Source: JBHPHA01 sp042569905 (GTDB taxonomy: Bacteria > Patescibacteriota > Minisyncoccia > Moranbacterales > UBA9337). From it: a stretch of 53,654 nucleotides of DNA. The notes under the pieces were generated by a model. The model was not told where the DNA came from. It worked only from the letters and a program-made list of their open reading frames with translations, and ran no database searches. Position numbers and translations under genes: made by a program. Below are positions 23,514 through 30,500 of the stretch, in pieces (within the stretch, counting starts at the first letter, position 1; the number at the start of each line of letters is the position of its first letter). Location of the stretch: assembly GCA_042569905.1 (NCBI GenBank), contig JBHPHA010000005.1, forward strand, positions 1 to 53,654. The letters run 5' to 3'.

Positions 23514-23699
23514 TCAGTAGAAATAGATAGAAGCACTTTTTTTCCTCTTCTTTAATGCCTCTATCACCTCATCTATACCAGCTTCGCGCTCAATATTTGA
23601 TAATCCCTTGAGCTCTTGAATTTTTTTAATAATGTCAGAAAACTCATCCTCAAATGAATTATTTTTATTCGCAACATGAGAAAATAATTGAGATGCCAT
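23514..23699 (-). CDS. Small helical protein in the T-box unit, 61 aa
   Basis: Not recognised. No cysteines except none in the core; it is acidic at the N-terminus (NNSFEDEFSDIIKKIQ) and has a Lys-rich C-terminal helix (EVIEALKKRKK), predicted as two amphipathic helices. GGAGG lies 7 bases before the ATG, one of the best ribosome sites here. It follows the nine-cysteine gene by 18 bases and ends just before a strong terminator, so it is the last gene under T-box control. Confidence 0.65.
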   Translation of the reverse strand: MASQLFSHVANKNNSFEDEFSDIIKKIQELKGLSNIEREAGIDEVIEALKKRKKSASIYFY

Positions 23700-23717
23700 A
23701 ATAACCCTCCTTTTTTA

Positions 23718-23942
23718 TTACCAAGTACAAGGCCTTGTTTTTTTCAATGGACCATTGCAGCTATGCAGTACGCCTCTGACAAATTTTTGCCTCGTCATCT
23801 TTCCTACACGCTTCAACCCACACTCAACATTGTCACAGCTCCAGCAATACGTAACACTTTCCGACTTAAAATACTGACAACCAATAATCTTACTACACGC
23901 GGAACAAAAAATTCTCAAAGTTAAATTACTAATTTCACACAT
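23718..23942 (-). CDS. Nine-cysteine miniprotein directly under T-box control, 74 aa
   Basis: Function unknown. Cysteines at 2, 13, 16, 22, 33, 36, 41, 62 and 72; the C13-x2-C16 and C33-x2-C36 pairs make a zinc-ribbon arrangement, and C62/C72 could complete a second site. Basic in the second half. The ATG at 23942 is used since AGGGG lies 7 bases upstream; a longer frame would start inside the T-box terminator and be lost from attenuated RNA. By analogy only, Bacillus anti-TRAP (RtpA) is also a small zinc protein behind a T-box, but its CxxCxGxG motifs are not present here. The 61-residue gene follows. Confidence 0.7.
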   Translation of the reverse strand: MCEISNLTLRIFCSACSKIIGCQYFKSESVTYCWSCDNVECGLKRVGKMTRQKFVRGVLHSCNGPLKKTRPCTW

Positions 23943-23986
23943 AATTATTCCCCTATTTTCACTAGTTAAAGAACTATTTTTCCAAC

Positions 23987-24286
23987 AAAAAAAACTCCTC
24001 ATCCTTATGCGCATAATTCACATAAGAATTATGTGAAAGGACGAAGAGTCTTCGTGGTACCACCTTTTTTTATGAAAATAAAAATCACCCCGTGGGTGCC
24101 ATACTTCCATCTCATCAACTTTTACTCAATAACAAAAGAGTCAACATTGATTATCCCATGATTACGGAGGATGCCGAGATTCCACTAACGCAGAAGCCAC
24201 TTTTTTGATTATTTCATCAAAAGAATCAGACCCAGCCCTCTGAGAAATCAGAGGATCTAATTCATAAGTTTTATTATTTTTAAAGT
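23987..24286 (-). ncRNA. T-box riboswitch leader
   Basis: The antiterminator is textbook: AAAGG, the bulge UGGUACC (24062-24056), ACGAAG, then CUUCGU-CCUUU (24035-24069 overall). The competing terminator pairs ACUCUUCGUCCUU with AAGGAUGAGGAGU over 13 bp (four G-U or fewer) before eight U (23987-24050). Upstream is a specifier-stem candidate at 24223-24263: GAAUUAGA/UCUGAUUC and CCUCUGA/UCAGAGG around an asymmetric loop whose 3' side is GCUGGG (24236-24231). Then UUUUGAU/AUCAAAA, and a CUCGGC ... CCUCCGUAAUC region like a stem IIA/B. UGGU implies a tRNA with A73. CUG (Leu) or GCU (Ala) are therefore preferred to UGG (Trp, G73). Target: the 23942 gene. Confidence 0.9.
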
Positions 24287-24292
24287 AATTTT

Positions 24293-24320
24293 ATCTTAAC
24301 AAAGGTGCATATTTTGTCAA
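24293..24320 (-). promoter_or_regulatory. Promoter of the T-box unit
   Basis: Minus strand TTGACA (24320-24315), 16-base spacer, TAAGAT (24298-24293). Start expected near 24286. It sits just past the terminator of the leuA unit, so the T-box unit is transcribed on its own. Confidence 0.75.
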
Positions 24321-24342
24321 ATTTAATCAAAAATATCAAAAT

Positions 24343-24396
24343 TAAAAGCCCTCTTTGAATTCAGTGCACATTGGCACAAAAAACAAAAAGGGCTGT
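24343..24396 (-). terminator. Terminator of the LeuA/CimA-C unit
   Basis: In the RNA, AGCCCT pairs with AGGGCT across a loop of about 37 bases that contains its own GTGCCAATGTGCAC hairpin; TTTTAATTTT follows. Confidence 0.6.
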
Positions 24397-24412
24397 TCTT
24401 CTTATCTCCGTA

Positions 24413-25018
24413 CTACTTAAAGTACTGATCTCTTGTTAGCTTATAGTCAAACCCATCAGACAAAGCCTCTAAATTAGCATCATTAATATTATGCGAGACG
24501 CTTGCAGTTACCCATGAACACTCCTTATCCTTAAATTCAATAGCAACTCTAACCTTAGCATCAGATCCAATATTGCAGTTGGAAGCCATAGCCACATTAT
24601 AATCCACTAATTCAACTTCCTCGAGGCTCTTAAATATTCTGGACAATGCTTTTTTTATTACATTATTAGTTGCATCTACGGGACCATTTCCACTAGAAGC
24701 AGTGTGAACTTTTCCTGCTCCTGCGATGTTAACTTTGATAATTGCCTGCACCAATGAATCCCTATCCATACGATACTTATGATTGTCCAATTTGTATTCT
24801 ATGATTTCAAAAAATTTATGCCTAAAACCTTCCATTCCATACACAATAAGCTCCAACGTTGCAGGTGCATCTAAAATACAATAACCCTGATCATCTAATC
24901 CTTGGAGTCTTTCGACGATATCATCTAAATCCCCATCTCCAGTCTTTAACTTCCGACCTCTTTCCTCAAGAAGAGCAATGGCACATTTCTCGTAATCCTC
25001 TCTAGTAACTACACGCAT
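24413..25018 (-). CDS. Stand-alone CimA/LeuA-type C-terminal regulatory domain, 201 aa
   Basis: This protein has no catalytic barrel. Residues about 55-75 (DDQGYCILDAPATLEL) and about 105-195 (VHTASSGNGPVDATNN, VELVDYNVAMA, DAKVRVAIEF, NINDANLEALSDGFDYKL) match the linker and the LeuA-type dimerisation domain of (R)-citramalate synthase, which binds the feedback inhibitor in CimA/IPMS enzymes. Only the first 50 residues are unfamiliar. AGAGG stands 8 bases before the ATG at 25018; the longer upstream frame has no ribosome site. It follows the LeuA-type gene by 81 bases on the same transcript and may sense an amino acid and partner that enzyme. No citramalate synthase catalytic part is in the window. 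Confidence 0.8.
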   Translation of the reverse strand: MRVVTREDYEKCAIALLEERGRKLKTGDGDLDDIVERLQGLDDQGYCILDAPATLELIVYGMEGFRHKFFEIIEYKLDNHKYRMDRDSLVQAIIKVNIAGAGKVHTASSGNGPVDATNNVIKKALSRIFKSLEEVELVDYNVAMASNCNIGSDAKVRVAIEFKDKECSWVTASVSHNINDANLEALSDGFDYKLTRDQYFK

Positions 25019-25099
25019 AAACAAACCTCTTTTTCTGAAATTTATGTTTGATGAAAAAATCACATAGCTGCGTAATATTTCAGCTACATGAAGACTATC

Positions 25100-26704
25100 C
25101 TACAGAATACTTTCCAAAAGCCAGCTGTAGCAATTAGCAAACGCCTGAGCTGAAGCTTGGTTTGTGTCAGGATGAACAGAGCGACCTACATGAACTTGAT
25201 TTACTCCATTGGAAACACCAATTCGAGCATAAGCATCTGCAACTGCATCTGATCCTTTTCCCAAAGATACTGCGTGCCAATTATCCAGCTCTATTTCCAG
25301 CCCATTAATTTGTGGAAAATGTCGACCCACAATCGCATGAACTGCATTCATAATGGCATTATAAGGACCATTACCAATACCAGCTGCAATCTCAATTACA
25401 CCTCCTATCTCCATCTTGACCGTAGCAGTTGGAAGAGTTCCAGATCCGCCGATTGCCTGGCAATCGATAATCTTTAAATAATTAGGAATCCCAGAAACAG
25501 CATCCTGAACAACCGCCGCTAACTCCCTATCATTCAATGGGGACCCATTCTTAGAAGTAGATATATCCTTGAATTTTTCAAAGATCAGACCTATCTGATC
25601 ATCCTTGATATTAAAACCAAGTTTGACCAACCTATGCAGTAGTCCGTCTCTTCCAGATGATTGAGTAACTTCTACAGACAGTCCTTTGTGTCCATACACC
25701 TTCGGATCCCAACTATAGTAAGCACTACTCTTTCCCTGTTGCTTCGCACGAGCCTCAATTAATTGATGTGTACCAGAACTAACAATAGCGTTCTGAGCTC
25801 CAACAACAACCCAATGACGAGGCACTGACATTCCCAAAGCATTAGCAACATGATTAACAATAGTAACGCACATTTTTGAATCAAAATCTATTTCAACTCC
25901 AGAGAAAACATCTCTGCGAGAATTGATATTCATAATAATAGACTCAAAAGCGGTCATTCCACTTCGCTCACCTAGACCATAAAAAGTTCCCTCAATCTGG
26001 CTAACTCCAGCATTGATAGATTGAAGTGCATTTGCATTAGCGCAACCACTATCATTATGACAATGGACTGAGACCACCACACTCTTCAACTCCTCAATAT
26101 TATCAAACAAAAATGCAATCAGCTCACCAAACTCGCTTAAAACTCTGAGCCCCGTAGTGTCCGCAATATTAACCCTTGTTACACCAGCATCAATGACTGC
26201 TTTGATAATTTGAACCAAAAAAATTCTCTCAGTTCGAGCTGAATCTTCTGGAGTATATTGAATATGCTCAAATCCTATTGACTTCGCATATTCCACCATC
26301 TCAATAGCTCGTTCAATAACCCATTTTCTTTTTCCCTCAGGAGAATCTCCGTATTTTTCAGAATCAAATTGAGTAAGTAAAAATTCATCACTAGCTGGAA
26401 TATAAATATGAACCATATCACACCCAGCAGTTTTTACCGCATCAATATCCGCTTTAGTGGCCCTAGCCAATCCTGATAATATCGGCTTTTTATTCCCATT
26501 CCACGATTCAACAAATTGAACAATTCTTCTGCATTGCTTCATCTGCTCCTCAGAGCTACCTGGAAAACCTATCTCAATAGCATCTATTCCACCTTTCAAT
26601 AAAAGTCGCACATATTCAGATTGATCTCTTGGAGACATTGCCCCATTACTCACCTGAGCCGACTCTCTTAAGCAAACATCATTCAACAAAACCTTTTTAC
26701 GCAT
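25100..26704 (-). CDS. 2-isopropylmalate synthase/citramalate synthase-family enzyme
   Basis: A 534-residue DRE-TIM enzyme joining acetyl-CoA to a 2-oxo acid. The opening motif NDVCLRESAQ has the catalytic Arg and, in place of Asp, a Glu metal ligand (the LREG/LRES form). The metal site HCHND is within VSVHCHNDSGCANANAL, followed by GTFYGLGERSG. After the barrel, residues about 385-534 form a LeuA-type regulatory domain (TVKMEIGG, IGNGPYNAIMNAV). LeuA is the best guess; substrate (oxoisovalerate, pyruvate, other) is open. No leuB, leuC or leuD is nearby. GGAGG precedes the start; the promoter is at 26755-26783. It belongs to the Shine-Dalgarno-bearing accessory class. Confidence 0.85.
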   Translation of the reverse strand: MRKKVLLNDVCLRESAQVSNGAMSPRDQSEYVRLLLKGGIDAIEIGFPGSSEEQMKQCRRIVQFVESWNGNKKPILSGLARATKADIDAVKTAGCDMVHIYIPASDEFLLTQFDSEKYGDSPEGKRKWVIERAIEMVEYAKSIGFEHIQYTPEDSARTERIFLVQIIKAVIDAGVTRVNIADTTGLRVLSEFGELIAFLFDNIEELKSVVVSVHCHNDSGCANANALQSINAGVSQIEGTFYGLGERSGMTAFESIIMNINSRRDVFSGVEIDFDSKMCVTIVNHVANALGMSVPRHWVVVGAQNAIVSSGTHQLIEARAKQQGKSSAYYSWDPKVYGHKGLSVEVTQSSGRDGLLHRLVKLGFNIKDDQIGLIFEKFKDISTSKNGSPLNDRELAAVVQDAVSGIPNYLKIIDCQAIGGSGTLPTATVKMEIGGVIEIAAGIGNGPYNAIMNAVHAIVGRHFPQINGLEIELDNWHAVSLGKGSDAVADAYARIGVSNGVNQVHVGRSVHPDTNQASAQAFANCYSWLLESIL

Positions 26705-26735
26705 CCCAAATCCTCCAAAAAATGATTTTGGTTTT

Positions 26736-26755
26736 CTAGCAATACAGTGCTAGAT
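26736..26755 (-). promoter_or_regulatory. Leader hairpin before the LeuA-type gene
   Basis: TCTAGC and GCTAGA pair around eight bases at the 5' end of the short leader; a CCAAAA/TTTTGG hairpin adjoins the GGAGG site and could mask it. Confidence 0.4.
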
Positions 26756-26783
26756 TTATAAAAGAACCTTTAAGCTAATTCAA
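26755..26783 (-). promoter_or_regulatory. Promoter of the LeuA/CimA-C unit
   Basis: Minus strand TTGAAT (26783-26778), 17-base spacer, TATAAA (26760-26755). Confidence 0.6.
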
Positions 26784-26893
26784 AAGATAGCTTATTTTTA
26801 TCAATAAAATTCAAACTACTCTCACTTTACGGATAAAAATAAATTTTCTTACTACCAAGTTAAGACTCGCTTGAGCACTAGGAAATAATTTAT

Positions 26894-26922
26894 GTAGCAA
26901 CGGACACATTCTCCGTTACTAC
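26894..26922 (-). terminator. Hairpin after the 26948-27229 gene
   Basis: GTAG-T-AACGGA pairs with TCCGTT-G-CTAC, 11 bp; only an ATAAATTATTT tract follows, so termination may be partial. Confidence 0.55.
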
Positions 26923-26947
26923 ACGTTATTAACACGTTTGCTAATAA

Positions 26948-27229
26948 TTATTTTAATGACGTATAATCATCCTCGATCACTCTTAGTTTATTGCTATTTG
27001 CATGATCGGCAGCAATCGCATATATCTCGTAAAAATTATGCGTATTTTCCTGCAATAAAATTTTACTATTTGCCGAAAAAGATACCTTATTAAAAGACCC
27101 TTCCTTAACGACATCTTCTGATAATTTAATTAATATATCCTCCTCACCACAAATCTCAAAAGTAATGCCATATGCCACACTAGTGGAAAACCTAAAATTC
27201 TCCAATATCTGAACTGCTATCGATAACAT
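26948..27229 (-). CDS. Hypothetical accessory protein, 93 aa
   Basis: Not recognised. It looks like a compact beta-rich protein: strands around FRFSTSVAYGITFEIC, DILIKLSEDVV, NKVSFSANSKILL and YEIYAIAAD, with no signal peptide or membrane helix. AAGGAG stands 7 bases before the ATG. The promoter is 250 bases upstream (27477-27504), and an AACTGAC/GTCAGTT hairpin with seven T (27297-27320) lies in the leader. The long leader with a hairpin before the ribosome site resembles that of the 23231 operon. Confidence 0.65.
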   Translation of the reverse strand: MLSIAVQILENFRFSTSVAYGITFEICGEEDILIKLSEDVVKEGSFNKVSFSANSKILLQENTHNFYEIYAIAADHANSNKLRVIEDDYTSLK

Positions 27230-27296
27230 ACAAATCTCCTTTAAAAAAATGTTTAATCGATTTACCCACTTACATCAACTTGCTACTAAAAAGAAC

Positions 27297-27320
27297 AAAA
27301 AAACTGACTTTAGGTCAGTT
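27297..27320 (-). promoter_or_regulatory. Terminator hairpin in the leader of the 26948-27229 gene
   Basis: In the RNA, AACTGAC-CTAAA-GTCAGTT is followed by seven T. An AGAGGUU element upstream (near 27376-27382) is complementary to part of the 5' arm (CAAC, ACCU), so an alternative fold is possible. The 327-base gap 27230-27556 is this leader plus a GCGGAAGCGC hairpin; no gene seen. The hairpin is bidirectional. Confidence 0.5.
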
Positions 27321-27476
27321 GCTTTTTTGTGAAAATATTTTTTATAAAATTAGTTTATTTTTACACAAGCAATCCAACCTCTTTGCGCTTCCGCTAAGAG
27401 AGTAATAATCACATCAGTAATAAATATATCTTTTACTTGCATCAAACTAAGTTTTATAAATTAATTCCACACTACT

Positions 27477-27504
27477 ATTATACATATTTTTATATTTTTG
27501 TCAA
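27477..27504 (-). promoter_or_regulatory. Promoter of the 26948-27229 gene
   Basis: Minus strand TTGACA (27504-27499), 16-base spacer, TATAAT (27482-27477): perfect boxes, placed directly behind the terminator of the giant surface gene. Leader about 240 nt. Confidence 0.8.
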
Positions 27505-27532
27505 AAAAAAACCCGCGTAAGAATACGGGTTT
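27504..27532 (-). terminator. Terminator of the S74 surface-protein gene
   Basis: AACCCG-TATTCTTA-CGCGGGTT with nine T directly after it, 25 bases beyond the stop codon. Confidence 0.85.
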
Positions 27533-27556
27533 TCTATTCACACTTACTCTAAAGGC

Positions 27557-30500
27557 TTAATTTCCACCTGTGCTTTCAACAATCCACCAATCAAACTCGA
27601 TATTATCAGCAGTAATCTCAGTAACTCCAATATCGAATCCCTCTTCAATTTTCACATTATCTGAGAACAAGGTGAGACTAGTAGCACTCCTTGGTGTCAC
27701 AAATATCCTACTATCATCACTAATTGCCTTAGTTTCAATAAAAATAGTCTTTCCATCATTCACGATTCCCTCTTCTGTGTTGTCGTCAATCCAATTACCA
27801 TCCTCATCCACTGGCATTGACTCACTTGTCAGGTCATCATTTCCATCTTCATCCGCGTCTTTTGGAATTGCATTTCCAGAACAATCATCTAGGTCATCCT
27901 CATCCTCATCTACTGGAATCACTGAACAGATTGTTGCTCTACCGATTGTTGGAGCTTCATCATCATCTATTGTAATGACGAAACCTTTTCCTTCTACTAT
28001 CTCTGCTTTCAGGTTTCCTTCTAACGTTACATTCCCATCTCCATCTTTAGTGATGAAATTATCTGTGTTAATTGCTAGCATAAAGTCCAGAATTGCCTCA
28101 TCTTGAGTTTTAAGCTCTTCAATTTCTTGAATTTGTCCTTGGAGCTGTGTTTCTAGTGCCAGTTGATTACTTATTTGAGTTTGAATTAGGTTTAAATTTT
28201 CTGTGATTCTTGTTTCAATTTCAATGATTGTCATGTTTTGTGTAGCCAACTGATCACTCACTGTTAGTAAGTCAGTATTTTGCTGATCATCTGAAAGCTT
28301 GATGTCATTTATTGACAATCCCACTAATGCTAATTGTTCGTCAATTGAAGTCTGAAGCTCTGTCAAAGTTGAGGCGTTCTGGTCTGTTTTGAGACTAACA
28401 TCACCAATCACAGTTTTATTTTCGCCTGTCTTTTCTAATAACCCCTTAACTCCAAACAGAGCCACACCTGCCATATCTGTTGCCTTAACATTTGTATCTG
28501 ACGCTCCGAGTCCAAATAATTTATAGAAATCCTGAGCAGTTGGTCCAATATGTCTAATCTCTTCATCGCTCATCTTATTGTAGTCTCCCTCATTGATGAA
28601 ATTCCATTGCATAATTGGAAGAATTGACATTCTATTGAAAAACTCACTTGTATCCAAATTCACATCTGATCCGTCCGCATATTCAATCGCATCAATAGTA
28701 GAGCCATTTCCATTCCATGTTCCTAATCCCACAGGATTCACAGTAACATCGCTAAGTTTAGTAAAGTTTTCCTTCTTATTTCTATCAGACACATCTGTCC
28801 AACCAGAAGTTGTTCCATAAGTATCTGAATCCAATTCAATTAAGTGAGTTGGGGCTGTTGCAGCAGCACCAATACCAAAAGATCCATCCGCAATAAACCT
28901 TGCCCTTTCAGTGGATCCACTTCCTGTGTAAAAAGCAATTTCTCCTGAATCATTACTATTTAATATCTGAACATTACCGGTTGAAGCCCTATTACTAAAC
29001 TGAGCATTATTTAACGTAGTATATGAAACCAATGCTCTAGCTATACCAGTAGAGTCGTTAATTTTATAACCTTGAGCGTTATCTAAAAGCACACTTCCTG
29101 AGTCAATAACCAGTTTTTCATTTGGATTTGTTATTCCAATCCCAGCATATCCTCGTTCGCTAATAACAAAATCAACATTATCACTCGAATCCCTGACAAT
29201 GAATTGAGCTGGTAATTTATCTGGAGATGTATCATTTGCATTATCTGAAAACGCCGCACCTACTGTCAAACTTGTGTCACTTGCAATTGCCATCACCGTT
29301 CTTGTTTGCCCCGTTACTGTAATTCTATCTCCCACGATCAATTCATCTGTAAATATCGTCCCCACACCCGTTACTGTTGTGCTTGCAACAGGATCAATTG
29401 TTCCTGTCAAGACTGTAGTAGTCGCTGCAGTTGTTCTTGTTGTTCCTGCAACATCCAGCATTGTCTCTGGAGAAATCGTTCCAAGACCGATTCCATTATT
29501 CCTGATTCCTCCCGCTCCATCTGATTCAGCATAAACAGTTAGAATGCTACTTCCATCAATCATTGCGCTGTAACTTTCCACCGTACCAATAGATGCAGAT
29601 GATGTCACTGGCATATCTACCCATGAGACCGCTCCACTATTTGCAGCAAATTCCATTGCTCCAAGATATGCGCTTCCTGCTACCTCAAGATCCCCTGAAA
29701 CCATCACGCTGTCACTCGCTGCTGCAAGCGTTGATGATGTTGAACCAATGTGCAGCGCTACTTCTGGAGTTGCGTTTCCAATTCCTAGGTAATCACTCGT
29801 ATCATCCCAAAACAAATTAGAATTATCTTGAGAATAAACCCCACTAGCTCCAGCAAAAACTAACGAACCGGTTGTAAATTGTGTTGCTGTTCCGGTTCCT
29901 CCATTAGCTGCAGGAAGAGTTCCTGAGACATGAGTTGAAAGTCCAATCTTTCCCCAACTTGGTGAAACCCCTACTCCTCCAGAGATTAGTGAGTTTCCTG
30001 TAGCTACTCCTGCTAGTTTTGATAGGGTCGTTGTTCCTGATGCGTAAATCAAGTCTCCTACTGTGTAAGACGCTAGCCCTGTTCCTCCTGTTGCGACTCC
30101 TAGAGTTGCTGAAACAGACCATGTTCCACTTGAAATGGTTGGTACTCCAGTTGAACTTGATGTGTCAATTCCTGTTCCTCCATAGGTTGCTCCGATTGCA
30201 GTTCCATTCCAAGTTACGCCTGAGATTGTTGAGTCTAGATTAATTGTTGCTGTATCAGTAGCTGATACAGCTGAGGTTAAGTTAGTTCCACCTGCAATTG
30301 TTAACGTATTCCCATTTTGCACTGTCTCACTTCCTGAATCTCCTGCCAATGTAAAAGATCCTCCTGCTCCTTGTCCTGAATAGAAAGTAGTCTGACCTGA
30401 TCCATCCCCAATAACCAATCTATTATCATCACTATCCCACTCAATCACAGCCTCTGTAGTTGGTGTCGGAGTTGCTGAATTAACTAAAGTTATTGCTGAA

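Noticed and set aside
23943..24014. Longer start for the nine-cysteine protein (98 aa)
   Set aside because: The extra codons lie inside the T-box terminator and would give no ribosome site; ATG at 23942 has AGGGG upstream.
24056..24062. Tryptophan T-box, by analogy to anti-TRAP
   Set aside because: The UGGU acceptor-binding sequence predicts A73, whereas bacterial tRNA-Trp has G73; the protein also lacks the anti-TRAP motifs.
27340..27420. preQ1-type riboswitch in the 27229 leader (AGAGG and AAATAAACTAA)
   Set aside because: The CCUCU partner and required spacing are missing; the similarity is short and probably by chance.
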